From Alteromonas sp. LMIT006 (lineage in GTDB: Bacteria > Pseudomonadota > Gammaproteobacteria > Enterobacterales > Alteromonadaceae), in NCBI RefSeq assembly GCF_024300645.1, contig NZ_CP101291.1, positions 1,674,001 through 1,738,000 on the forward strand: a stretch of DNA of 64,000 nt, given 5' to 3'. Both the position numbers and the translations under genes were made by a program. How positions within the stretch are numbered: position 1 is the first letter of the stretch; each line of letters opens with the position of its first letter. This document shows positions 8,032 through 16,578 of the stretch, piece after piece. The notes beneath the pieces were generated by a model. The model was not told the DNA's origin and did not search any database. It saw nothing but the letters and a program-made list of their open reading frames with translations.

Positions 8032-10296
8032 ATGTATCCTACCGTTTCATTCAAACGTTCGCTCGTTTACAGCGCAGTATTAACTGCATTGACCGTCCCG
8101 TTTTCCAAAGCAGTATTCGCAGCTGAGTCAATTGATCCAACTAAAAACAGTGCGATCAAACTGATCCAGGTCAATGACCAAACCAAAGACAAAAACCACG
8201 CAACGCTCACTTCAAACGGGCAAGGTGGTATTGTGATCACCACCAAAGACGACAGTGAAATCATTCAAAATGTCTTGACGCAATACGTCAATCGAGGAAC
8301 CTCGGGCGGATTCACGGGCAACATTTTAGACATCACCGTGAACAATGACGACATCAACTCACAAAACACCTTTTATTTGAGTCAAATCGGTGGGTCGTGG
8401 TTGGTTATGAACGTCAATGGTAAAAACAACACATTCACTATTGTCGATTTGGCGGGGGTAGGATATGACCCCGATGGCACTCAGCCAAGTGGGGCAGTGA
8501 CCATCAACGTGGCTGGGGACGACAACACCATTGATATTTCTCCAACGGTCTTGGGTAACATTGCCAAAACCTTACATGTGGACGTGGCCAGTTCGGACCA
8601 AGCCAGTCCCTACAATAATGTGAATGTCATTCATTTAGCGTACACGGATTTTTCTGAAATCACGACCAAGTTAGTCGATGCATCTTATTCATTCATTGAT
8701 GTGGAACAAAAAGATCTGTACTTCACAGATGCAGCAGACACCGAGCTATTGCCCAACATTGTGACTATTGACGTGGTTAATGCCATAGCAACTCGGGTTG
8801 AAATCACACAAAATGGCATCAACAACATCGCGAATGTCGATGTAAAATACGACCAAAATACCATTAATATCACTCAAGACAGTCCTAGTACGCTGGATAA
8901 CAACGTAGTCAACGTCAATGTCAGTGGCTTAGGGAACCGAGTAACCACGACCCAAACGGTCCTGTATCCAGCCGAAGATGCCAGCACCAATGACATTGAT
9001 GTAGATATTGTGCAAGGCTACAACAACATAGTGACCGTGACACAGAACAGTTATGGGCGCATTAATCCAGACTCTACGGCAGACGTCGATATCCACGGCA
9101 GTGGTAACCAAGCCACTATTGATCAGTCTATTGACATTGGTTCATTTGGCACTGACTTTGATTGGGGGGCAAGTCAAGACATCACTTTAAATGTCACTGG
9201 GGATGACAATATATACTCATTAAAGGGATTTTGGCATCATCGCTCGGAGGTTGCGCTGACTGGTCACGGTAATACAGTGACATTAAGCGACACCGCTCAT
9301 ACTACAGGGACGGTCGGCGATATTGACATCACTGGGCATAACAATACGCTTGAGGTTATCGGCAAACAAAGTTCAACCAACTTCTTTGATAAGCTGTATC
9401 AATCGGGGGACGACTCAGTAAACTACAGCTTTACGGTGTTTGGGAACGACAACACCACCACCTTCACCACATTGGGATTTGTGAGTTTGAGTTCTTTGAT
9501 TGATGGTGCAGATAACGATGTTAATTTAAACATCAATAGCTGGTCACATAATGACATCAATAGCGTATTGATTGGTGATGACAATGCGTTAACTTTCAAC
9601 ATTGGCGCCAACCCAAATAACACCTTGTATGGACATTATGGACAGTCTAATGTGACCTCCAAAATCATCGGTCATCGCAACGATGTCACCTTATCTTCCA
9701 CGTTTTTGGCCAGTGATTGGGTAGGTCCAGACAAGAACAACTACGACATTGATGTCTCAGGAAACGACAACAGCCTCGTCGTGCAAGACAATCGCAACGG
9801 CGGGTCAAACTTGGATGTGGATGTCTTGGGACATGCGAATACCATCCAGATTGGCTCACAAGAGACCGGGTTGGATACCACCAAAACCTTTGTGTATGTG
9901 GCTGGCGAACAAAATATCGTCACACTCGATGCGCATGTAAATGACAGTTACATGCATGTGGAGGGTACCGGTAATGATGTGACTATGACCGGGGCTGCCG
10001 TGGCAGATTCCCACTATCGTTCGTTTATCCGTGGCATAGATAATACCGTTGACATTGATGTGACCGGCTTAACGGCCGATGCTTACGTCGATGTCTCAGG
10101 GAATAATAACGTGATGTCGTTTCATCTTGGTGCCGGTTACATCGATTACGATCTGGTGGGTTCCGGATTCGAAGGCAGTGTAAAGACCTTCAACAGTCAA
10201 GCGTATTATCAAACGTTGTCTAAGTTAGGTACGGGCACCATCACAATGATTTCAGATGGTGGGCAAGTGAACATCAGCTCAAACATGGGCGGGTAG
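8032..10296 (+). CDS. Large curlin-like repeat protein 1 (predicted surface fibre subunit or adhesin)
   Basis: A 754-aa exported protein with a Sec signal peptide ending near A-V-F-A-A. From about residue 128 to 695 it holds some 18 copies of a short motif, hydrophobic-x-G-x-x-N-x-hydrophobic (for example VNGKNNTFTI, VSGLGNRVTT, VFGNDNTTTF, VSGNDNSLVV). They are spaced irregularly at about 20-40 residues, many followed by Gln or Asn. This matches the Asn/Gln/Gly logic of curlin (CsgA) repeats, which stack into a beta-solenoid, though the protein is about five times longer than CsgA. The C-terminal 60 residues (L-G-A-G-Y-I-D-Y, L-G-T-G-T-I) are shared with the paralogue at 12237. It has its own promoter and terminator. 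The fibre-subunit role is inferred from the repeats and from the nearby CsgG/CsgF-like genes. Confidence 0.65.
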   Translation: MYPTVSFKRSLVYSAVLTALTVPFSKAVFAAESIDPTKNSAIKLIQVNDQTKDKNHATLTSNGQGGIVITTKDDSEIIQNVLTQYVNRGTSGGFTGNILDITVNNDDINSQNTFYLSQIGGSWLVMNVNGKNNTFTIVDLAGVGYDPDGTQPSGAVTINVAGDDNTIDISPTVLGNIAKTLHVDVASSDQASPYNNVNVIHLAYTDFSEITTKLVDASYSFIDVEQKDLYFTDAADTELLPNIVTIDVVNAIATRVEITQNGINNIANVDVKYDQNTINITQDSPSTLDNNVVNVNVSGLGNRVTTTQTVLYPAEDASTNDIDVDIVQGYNNIVTVTQNSYGRINPDSTADVDIHGSGNQATIDQSIDIGSFGTDFDWGASQDITLNVTGDDNIYSLKGFWHHRSEVALTGHGNTVTLSDTAHTTGTVGDIDITGHNNTLEVIGKQSSTNFFDKLYQSGDDSVNYSFTVFGNDNTTTFTTLGFVSLSSLIDGADNDVNLNINSWSHNDINSVLIGDDNALTFNIGANPNNTLYGHYGQSNVTSKIIGHRNDVTLSSTFLASDWVGPDKNNYDIDVSGNDNSLVVQDNRNGGSNLDVDVLGHANTIQIGSQETGLDTTKTFVYVAGEQNIVTLDAHVNDSYMHVEGTGNDVTMTGAAVADSHYRSFIRGIDNTVDIDVTGLTADAYVDVSGNNNVMSFHLGAGYIDYDLVGSGFEGSVKTFNSQAYYQTLSKLGTGTITMISDGGQVNISSNMGG

Positions 10297-10349
10297 TCTG
10301 GACGCTCATCGAGCATGATGCACTAGAGTCATACCTTACACTTACCATT

Positions 10350-10394
10350 AGGACAGCTTTCGCAAAGGCCAGTAGCGATGCTGTCCTGTTTTTT
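10350..10394 (+). terminator. Terminator of the first repeat-protein gene
   Basis: AGGACAGC (10350-10357) pairs with GCTGTCCT (10380-10387) across a 22-base loop and is followed by six T. The downstream part resembles 32250-32282, beyond the end of the long operon (see the repeat entry there). Confidence 0.65.
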
Positions 10395-10455
10395 CTACGA
10401 TTACCTTAGTTGTTTTAATCACATAAGAATATCTATGATAAGTGTCTTTTTATGT

Positions 10456-11880
10456 TTACTCTTCACACCCTAGTTCGGTTCGAGATTGGGTATCATTGTT
10501 GATGGGACATAACTCAGAAGGTAGGGTATCTACCGTATATCGAGCCAGATTGTCATCGTAAAGCGAGTCGGATAAGAACGCAATTAAGTCTGCGCGTTCT
10601 TGCTCGGTCAAGGATAGAGGCATAAAACGAGGATCTAAATTGTCGTTCGCCACTTGTGGGATCCCGGCGATTTTGTAATCCACGACCTCATCAATACGGC
10701 TAAAGGTGGCCCCATGACCCAATATTGAGGTATCTTTGAGGTTATATAAAGTCGGTACTTTGAAGCGGTAATTGTCCATCGCGACGCCGGTGAATCCGCC
10801 TCGACCGCGTCGCACATCCTCCGGAACCATACCTATGATGTCTCGGTTCCAATCCAAATCCCCAAACCCAATGGCCATAAACAAGTCATCAGCAACGGCC
10901 CCGACCGGCGATGACAGGGCTGGGCCAGTGTGACAACTGACGCATTGCCCTGTACCAAAAAAGACCCGGGCCCCCGCGACCTGTTGGGGGGACATGGCGT
11001 GATTGTCGCCTTGTAGCCAGCGCTGAAAAGGCGCTTGGTTAGCCAATACTGAGCGTTCATAAGCTGCCACCGCTTTTGCAGCTGCCACCGACAACGATGC
11101 ATATCCTTGCGGAAACGCTTCTGCCAATAACGCTGTGTAGGTTGGGTGAGTGTTCAGTAACGAGGTGTCGCTGACATCCAAACGGTGTACACCTGCACCG
11201 GCAATCACTTGTGTTTCCAAGCCGCTTAAGCCAAATTGATTAGCCGCTTTGGGCGTGCCTTCTGGCATCAACTGCTCCACGGGCAGGCCGGCATTCACCA
11301 ACCCATTTTCTTGGTGACCAAACTGTCCATTCCAGGCCATGACTTCTTGGTAGGCAGTGTTTAATACAGTTGGCGAAGCAATGGGCTGTACATCGGCCAG
11401 CAGATCCAGACCATCCGCAACGCGACGGCCTTCACCCGCCATGCCAAAGCCTTCTCCACCTTCCCCAATGCCCTGAGCAACCCCCGCTTTAAAGCCGGCT
11501 TTGGCATGATGGCAGGACGCACAGGAGTAGGTGTTGGTCATCGATGTGATCCCGGCGGTGATGCCGGTTTCATGAAAAATCAGTTTACCCAATGTTATTT
11601 TGGCTTCGGTAATGGGATTTTGGGGATCCGCAGGAATATTGGCATAGTCCGTTTCGGACGGCAGTGCAAAATACGCGACAGTATTATCCGGAGCCGCCTC
11701 TGCCATCAAGGCTTCTAATGCCTGGTAAGATGCGATGACATCCTGATCCAGTCCACTGTTGTCATACCGTGAGGTAGTCGCTGCCGGTTCGGTAGGCGGA
11801 GGGGATGGCTCACTGATTTGCGGGTCTATGCCACAAGCGGAAAGGGAGAGCAGAAGCATCCATGAGAGTAAAGCACGCAT
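10456..11880 (-). CDS. Di-heme cytochrome c peroxidase / MauG-family lipoprotein
   Basis: A 474-aa exported protein with a lipobox (L-S-A-C) in the first 20 residues. Two c-type heme sites are visible: C-A-S-C-H at about residue 120 and C-V-S-C-H at about 313. The spacing and the flanking segments (G-K-L-I-F-H-E before the first, G-A-R-V-F-F-G-T-G before the second, and the later F-K-V-P-T-L-Y-N-L) are those of bacterial di-heme peroxidases and the related MauG oxidases. These act in the periplasm or at the outer membrane, reducing peroxide or oxidising protein residues. It lies between the two repeat-protein genes on the opposite strand. Whether it belongs to the fibre system or is a bystander of a duplication is unclear. 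Confidence 0.85.
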   Translation of the reverse strand: MRALLSWMLLLSLSACGIDPQISEPSPPPTEPAATTSRYDNSGLDQDVIASYQALEALMAEAAPDNTVAYFALPSETDYANIPADPQNPITEAKITLGKLIFHETGITAGITSMTNTYSCASCHHAKAGFKAGVAQGIGEGGEGFGMAGEGRRVADGLDLLADVQPIASPTVLNTAYQEVMAWNGQFGHQENGLVNAGLPVEQLMPEGTPKAANQFGLSGLETQVIAGAGVHRLDVSDTSLLNTHPTYTALLAEAFPQGYASLSVAAAKAVAAYERSVLANQAPFQRWLQGDNHAMSPQQVAGARVFFGTGQCVSCHTGPALSSPVGAVADDLFMAIGFGDLDWNRDIIGMVPEDVRRGRGGFTGVAMDNYRFKVPTLYNLKDTSILGHGATFSRIDEVVDYKIAGIPQVANDNLDPRFMPLSLTEQERADLIAFLSDSLYDDNLARYTVDTLPSELCPINNDTQSRTELGCEE

Positions 11881-12062
11881 AACGTATCCATAATGTCGAA
11901 AAAAGTCGTGAATACACTTTACCTCATCGCGCTTATGATATCGCTACTATAAATATGGTACAGACAGATATGACGAAATGGTTATTGGCGGGTGAGCGAG
12001 CCGGTTGAGCTTGCTTAATCATTTAAGGACTAAGACTTTTTCTTAGATTATCCCAAAATGAT
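11881..12062. other. Intergenic region upstream of copy B
   Basis: The 356-bp gap between the divergent peroxidase and second repeat-protein genes holds the 17-bp hairpin element at 12030-12046 and, from 12063, the duplicated promoter region. The part nearest the peroxidase gene contains AT-rich DNA with a lone TATGGTA heptamer at about 11951; I see no gene in it. Confidence 0.5.
12030..12046 (+). repeat. Hairpin-forming CTAAG/CTTAG element, copy 2
   Basis: CTAAGACTTTTTCTTAG, one mismatch from 3134-3150 and in the same orientation. It forms a 6-bp stem with a five-base pyrimidine loop and lies just upstream of the duplicated promoter block. Confidence 0.4.
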
Positions 12063-12146
12063 TAGGAGTTTTTCCGAGTGGGCTGAAAAGTGATTGAAAT
12101 CGGTTTTATGGGGTACTTATACTGAAAATGTTGGTGCGTTATGCCG

Positions 12147-12162
12147 TACCACAAATATGGTA
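12147..12162. promoter_or_regulatory. Putative NarL/FixJ-type 7-2-7 operator, copy B
   Basis: TACCACAAATATGGTA, identical to copy A and at the same 90-bp distance from the start codon. Confidence 0.6.
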
Positions 12163-12164
12163 TG

Positions 12165-12191
12165 TTGACTGAATTCAGGTATGCGTATAGT
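12165..12191 (+). promoter_or_regulatory. Candidate promoter of the curli-like operon
   Basis: TTGACT, 15-bp spacer, TATAGT, identical in both boxes and spacing to copy A. It would drive the second repeat-protein gene and the genes up to about 22 kb. Confidence 0.45.
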
Positions 12192-12236
12192 GATGTGAGT
12201 TCAGGACATGTTGTACAAATTTGATGGAGTAATACC

Positions 12237-14639
12237 ATGTACCCTACAATCTCATTCAAACGTTCGCTTGTTTACACAGCGGTATTGACCGCGTTGACCG
12301 TTCCGTTTACCAAAGCAGTGTTGGCTGAAGAAGCGGTGGATCCAACCAAAAACTCAGACATTCAGCTGATTCAATCGAATCAATCTAATGTCGAGGATAG
12401 AACTAAAGCCGATAACCTTGCGTTTATTCGCTCAGAAGGTCAAGGCGGCGTGGTGCTTAAAGGCGCGGATGCATCGGGTATCGTGCAACAGATCATGCCG
12501 GAGTTGGTCAACCGAGGCGAGCCATACGATTATTTGTCTAACGTACTCGACCTCACCATCAACAATGACAACGTGAACTCGCAAAATACTTTCTACATCT
12601 CACAGATTGGTGGCTCGTGGTTGGTCATGAATGTGGATGGTGAAAACAATACGGTCAGAATCGCCGACTTAGCGGGTATTGGCTTTGCAAAGGCCAATGC
12701 CAAAGATGCCAGTACCGACGATGCGCAAGCTCCAGAAGAAGCCACCAAAATCAATATCACCGGTGACCATAATGATTTAACCCTAACGCCAAACACAGTG
12801 GGCAACATTGCGCGTAAAATGCAGATCACGATGGATGAAGGACAGGGTCTCAGTCAATATAACGTACTCAATATCAGCTACTCGGATTTCTCTGACATCA
12901 TCACCAATCTCAAAAACGCCTCATACAGCACCATTGATGTGACTCAGACGGATTTCACGGGCGATGTGGATGAGGTGTCAAACAATCCCAATATCGTGTT
13001 CATTGATGTGGTGGATGCAGACAATACTACGGTAGTACTGAATCAAACCGGGTTGGGTAATAACGCGACATTAAACGTGACCAATGATTTTAACACGATT
13101 AATTTAACGCAAAATAATCAGATTGGGGCGCTAAGTAACCAAGCCGATATCAATGTGGATGGGTACAACAATACCGTTACTGCCGAGCAAACGGTGGGAC
13201 AATATGCCTATTTAGATAACAAGATTGACATTGACATTATTAATGGTGATAACAATACCATCTCCGTTATTCAAGATAATGGCAATGTCGATTTTTTTGA
13301 AGGTACTACAGCCACTGTACATGTCTCTGGCTCGGATAATGATATTGGGATTACGCAAACGGCCAATCATTCATATAGCGGTCAGCAACAAATCACGCTT
13401 AAGATCCAAGGTGACGAAAATGATTTTATGATAAATCATGGGTTTGAATGGCTCGATTTAACCGCCTCTGTCAAGGGTGATGGTAACCATCTTACGTTAG
13501 AAAATATCTCGGATAAGAGCTGGGCCGATATATGGGGTTCGCTCAATGTAATGGGCGATTACAATGACCTGAGTGCACGCTTTAATAGTGGCTATGTCAG
13601 TTTTGAACATTTTGACATTTTAGGCGGCGGAAATACCGTAGTATTAGGAGTGGGCGAAGGTGGGATGCATTATGAAAACGTCATCATTGATGGCGTACTG
13701 AACACGCTAAGAATGGATGTTTTTCGTTCATATTCGCATCTAGAAAACCTTTCCATGCTCGGTGAAGAAAACCAGATACACATACATAATATCAATAGCA
13801 ATTTACGACTCAATACCGATATTTTGGGTAATCATAATCAGTTTGATTTGAACATTGAAACATTTGTTGACGATTATTATTGGGGAGGAGACAACCGCAT
13901 CAATACGTCCATCCAAGGCAGTTTAAATGCTGTAGATGTATGGATTGAACAATCCGATGATGTTCAAGATTATTATGACCAAACAATCAATACTACGGTA
14001 AGCGGATTGGCCAACCGAGTCCGTTTACACTCAAGCATGTCTAATTTAAACACTCGCTCTGACCTTTCTTATGATTTGGATCTAAATGGGCATCACAATG
14101 TCGTTCTAGTTGATGATCACAGTGCGAACAATGTCACATTGGATTTTGATGTTCTAGGTAACGATAACCGTATTGAATATACCTCAGATACAGAGCACAG
14201 CGTTGATCAAACCGCAAACATTGACGTCATTGGGGATCACAACCGACTCTTGCTCAACCCATCCATTAGCAACAGCACTTATACCATAACCGGTGATGAT
14301 AATTACCTGAGCATGACAGGCCATGCGGATGAACTTTCGTCCAGTATCATGTCTATCCATGGCAATGATAACACCATTGAGATGGATGTAGCCGGGCTGG
14401 ATGGCGCGGTCAATATCAGCTTCGATGGGGATAACAATGTGATGGGCTTTACGTTAGGCGCGGGGTATTTGGATTACACGTTAACAGGCTCAGACTTTAT
14501 TGGCGCGGTCAAAACCGTTGGTTCAGCCTATTATCAACAGATTGAGCGGTTAGGGACGGGGGTGATTAATATGGAAACTGCTGCGGGCGTCATCAATATT
14601 GCTTCCAACTGTGGCCAAACCTGTGGTAACGCGATTTAA
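12237..14639 (+). CDS. Large curlin-like repeat protein 2 (predicted surface fibre subunit or adhesin)
   Basis: An 800-aa exported paralogue of the 8032 protein. The signal peptide and first 40 residues are nearly the same, the segment S-Q-I-G-G-S-W-L-V-M-N-V is shared, and the last 60 residues align (L-G-A-G-Y-L-D-Y, R-L-G-T-G-V-I-N). Between about residues 135 and 740 I count about 21 copies of hydrophobic-x-G-x-x-N-x-hydrophobic (VDGENNTVRI, ILGGGNTVVL, VLGNDNRIEY, IHGNDNTIEM). Unlike its paralogue it ends with two Cys (N-C-G-Q-T-C-G). It is the first gene of the operon, with the CsgG-like start 15 bases after its stop. Predicted substrate of the CsgG-like pore; the middles of the two paralogues have diverged strongly. 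Confidence 0.65.
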   Translation: MYPTISFKRSLVYTAVLTALTVPFTKAVLAEEAVDPTKNSDIQLIQSNQSNVEDRTKADNLAFIRSEGQGGVVLKGADASGIVQQIMPELVNRGEPYDYLSNVLDLTINNDNVNSQNTFYISQIGGSWLVMNVDGENNTVRIADLAGIGFAKANAKDASTDDAQAPEEATKINITGDHNDLTLTPNTVGNIARKMQITMDEGQGLSQYNVLNISYSDFSDIITNLKNASYSTIDVTQTDFTGDVDEVSNNPNIVFIDVVDADNTTVVLNQTGLGNNATLNVTNDFNTINLTQNNQIGALSNQADINVDGYNNTVTAEQTVGQYAYLDNKIDIDIINGDNNTISVIQDNGNVDFFEGTTATVHVSGSDNDIGITQTANHSYSGQQQITLKIQGDENDFMINHGFEWLDLTASVKGDGNHLTLENISDKSWADIWGSLNVMGDYNDLSARFNSGYVSFEHFDILGGGNTVVLGVGEGGMHYENVIIDGVLNTLRMDVFRSYSHLENLSMLGEENQIHIHNINSNLRLNTDILGNHNQFDLNIETFVDDYYWGGDNRINTSIQGSLNAVDVWIEQSDDVQDYYDQTINTTVSGLANRVRLHSSMSNLNTRSDLSYDLDLNGHHNVVLVDDHSANNVTLDFDVLGNDNRIEYTSDTEHSVDQTANIDVIGDHNRLLLNPSISNSTYTITGDDNYLSMTGHADELSSSIMSIHGNDNTIEMDVAGLDGAVNISFDGDNNVMGFTLGAGYLDYTLTGSDFIGAVKTVGSAYYQQIERLGTGVINMETAAGVINIASNCGQTCGNAI

Positions 14640-14654
14640 TCAAGTTTGACTTGT

Positions 14655-15476
14655 ATGCAACGCAGTTATCATTTGTGGCACATAACGTGCCTGTTGGTTG
14701 TAAGTGTGTTGGCTGGGTGCGCATCCAGCCAGCAGACTAAGCCATCCCATCCACTGACCAGTGTTCCCCCTTTACAAGCCCACAAGGAGTTCGTGGCATC
14801 CGTCAAAACCTTTGGCGGGGACAAGGATGTCTTCACTGTTTCGGTACAAAATTTTGAAGACCTGTCTGGCTCACGCTCCGAGGGAGGGATTTCGACGTCG
14901 GTGGCCGCGTCAGGCAAATTTTTGACCGAGTTTTTGCTCAGCTCCCCCGAGTTGCGCAGCAAGTTTCACGTGTTGAATCGCACCCACCTTAACGCGCTGC
15001 TCACGGAACGCAAGCTGGCTGAGGCCTTTAATGAAGATCGCAAGGCGCGATTGATTGAACAAGCAAACCCAGTATTAAAGGAGATCCTCGCCAATTCACT
15101 GCAACCCAAATACGATTTTCCCGCGCTTGAGCCGGCTGCGTATTTGTTACATGGAGCCGTGATTGGCTATGACAAAGCCGTAGATGAATACGGTCAGGGA
15201 TATGGTTTAATGGGGGCAAATACCAAAGAGAAAACCTCCATTGATCAGCTCTATGTGATGGTGCAACTCATCGACACCAACACAGGCGAAATCGTCAGTG
15301 TGGGAACGGCGACAGAACGCGTCAACAGCGTACTGTCATCCGCTGGTTTTTTTGGTTTGATCAACCCGTATCGAATTTTGGAATTAGAAGGGGGAGGGGT
15401 CAAAAACGATCCCACGACCATCGCGTTTTTTACGGCCTTACAAGCTGCCATTATGGAGATGTTTAACAATGTATAA
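14655..15476 (+). CDS. csgG: CsgG-like curli secretion lipoprotein
   Basis: A 273-aa lipoprotein (lipobox L-A-G-C, Cys22) starting at ATG 14655; an upstream TTG at 14646 is in frame but would misplace the signal. Features of CsgG are present in order: V-S-V-Q-N-F-E-D-L-S-G-S (compare the V-x-L-Q-D-F-E-N-Q-T-G-S start of the CsgG domain), H-V-L-N-R-T-H-L-N-A-L-L-T-E-R-K, A-A-Y-L-L-H-G-A-V-I-G-Y-D and the S-I-D-Q-L-Y-V-M-V-Q-L-I-D-T-N-T-G-E-I strand. CsgG forms the nonameric outer-membrane channel for curli subunits. Length matches E. coli CsgG (277 aa). No CsgE-like gatekeeper is encoded nearby. It overlaps the CsgF-like gene by 8 bases. Confidence 0.85.
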   Translation: MQRSYHLWHITCLLVVSVLAGCASSQQTKPSHPLTSVPPLQAHKEFVASVKTFGGDKDVFTVSVQNFEDLSGSRSEGGISTSVAASGKFLTEFLLSSPELRSKFHVLNRTHLNALLTERKLAEAFNEDRKARLIEQANPVLKEILANSLQPKYDFPALEPAAYLLHGAVIGYDKAVDEYGQGYGLMGANTKEKTSIDQLYVMVQLIDTNTGEIVSVGTATERVNSVLSSAGFFGLINPYRILELEGGGVKNDPTTIAFFTALQAAIMEMFNNV

Positions 15477-15891
15477 ATTATGCCTTCTTTTATTGCTGTG
15501 CTGCAGTGCCTTCGCGCACGCTGAAGCCCAACGATTCAATTTTAACAACCCGACATTTGGCGGGAATCCGTTTGTTGCCAATCACTTATTTAACTTGGCC
15601 AACAAACAGCAGATCCCCGAAAAAAAAGCCGATAACACGCAATCGGAATTGGAGTCCTTCGCGGAACAGATACGACGTCGTACGCTTTCGAGCATTTCCT
15701 CTGCGATTGCTGCTAATGTCAGTGGGTTGAGCATCGATGATCTGACGGACGAGAACGGTGTGATCAAACTCGATGGCATCGAAATCACCTATTATCAAGG
15801 CGAAAACTGTAATATTATCTTAGAACTTGCAGGTGAAAATGACGAAGAAATCGTGCTCGATATCCCTGATTTTTCATGTGGTGGTAACTAA
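15469..15891 (+). CDS. csgF: CsgF-like curli assembly factor
   Basis: A 140-aa protein with a cleavable signal peptide ending near H-A-E-A. The mature N-terminus, Q-R-F-N-F-N-N-P-T-F-G-G-N-P-F, is the diagnostic CsgF start, which in E. coli inserts into the CsgG channel and anchors the nucleator. A helix-rich stretch (L-E-S-F-A-E-Q-I-R-R-R-T-L-S) and a short beta domain follow, as in CsgF (138 aa). Two Cys occur in the C-terminal part (N-C-N-I and F-S-C-G). Its start ATG overlaps the end of the CsgG-like gene, so the two are translationally coupled. It is the clearest family call in the locus. Confidence 0.88.
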   Translation: MYKLCLLLLLCCSAFAHAEAQRFNFNNPTFGGNPFVANHLFNLANKQQIPEKKADNTQSELESFAEQIRRRTLSSISSAIAANVSGLSIDDLTDENGVIKLDGIEITYYQGENCNIILELAGENDEEIVLDIPDFSCGGN

Positions 15892-15918
15892 GCAACTAAG
15901 TAACATAAGGGGGGGATA

Positions 15919-16578
15919 ATGGCCTCCAAACCACCTTATCAGGTCGTTGTGTTAGAAGATAACTCACTGATCTTAGAACGTTTTTGCAACGTCTTGCGAC
16001 AATGGCCCGATGCACAGGCCGTGCATCCATGCTTGACATTGCATGAGGCGCAAAGCGTTTTTGGGCGCCACTCTGTGGACTTGTTGGTAACCGACCTAGT
16101 GTTGCCGGATGGGGACGGGGTCAGTGCCATCACCGAGTGCTTAACCGCCCACCCAGAGGCTCAAGCCATTGTGATCTCAGCCTTGTCCAGCCGCCGTCAG
16201 GTCCTTGATTCATTTCGTGCCGGCGCAGTGGGGTATATTCTCAAAGACGAAGAAGATTATTCCATTATTGAAATCTGCGACCACATCATGCACGGTAAGT
16301 CCATCATGTCACCGTCCATCGCCAGAATGATGCTCACTGAATTGACCCAGTCCAGTGTGGTGCCGCCCGCACCGAGTGACAATCCACTGACCGCCAAAGA
16401 AACCGAAATTCTCTCTCTCATTGGCAAGGGCTACGCCTACAAAGAAGTCGCCCAGTTAAAAGACATTTCAGTGGGGACAGTGCAGGTACACATTCGCCAT
16501 ATCTACAAAAAATTACAAGTGAACAATCGTTCCGAAGCCTTTTATGAAGCCAAAAAAATGGGCCTCATCGATGACTAA
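15919..16578 (+). CDS. NarL/LuxR-family response regulator of the curli-like operon
   Basis: A 219-aa regulator. The receiver domain (residues 8-125) has the acidic pair E-D, the phospho-acceptor D59 in L-V-T-D-L-V-L-P-D-G-D-G, the conserved S-A-L-S and K-D-E. The C-terminal GerE-type HTH (about 155-215) reads L-T-A-K-E-T-E-I-L and V-Q-V-H-I-R-H-I-Y-K-K-L. It has the same overall class as CsgD, but the receiver looks fully phosphorylatable. It is followed by its likely kinase with an 8-base overlap. A strong ribosome site (AAGGGGGG) precedes the start. Predicted to bind the two 7-2-7 dyads upstream of the repeat-protein genes (inference). Confidence 0.88.
   Translation: MASKPPYQVVVLEDNSLILERFCNVLRQWPDAQAVHPCLTLHEAQSVFGRHSVDLLVTDLVLPDGDGVSAITECLTAHPEAQAIVISALSSRRQVLDSFRAGAVGYILKDEEDYSIIEICDHIMHGKSIMSPSIARMMLTELTQSSVVPPAPSDNPLTAKETEILSLIGKGYAYKEVAQLKDISVGTVQVHIRHIYKKLQVNNRSEAFYEAKKMGLIDD

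Larger units (their letters stand above)
12063..12236 (+). repeat. Duplicated upstream regulatory region, copy B
   Basis: Counterpart of 7857-8031. The two copies agree over nearly all of the last 100 bp before the ATG and less well further out, so the conserved part coincides with the operator, promoter and leader. Confidence 0.85.

Noticed and set aside
12062-12259. Minus-strand open frame across the operon promoter
   Set aside because: It covers the conserved promoter and the start of the repeat-protein gene and has no family features.
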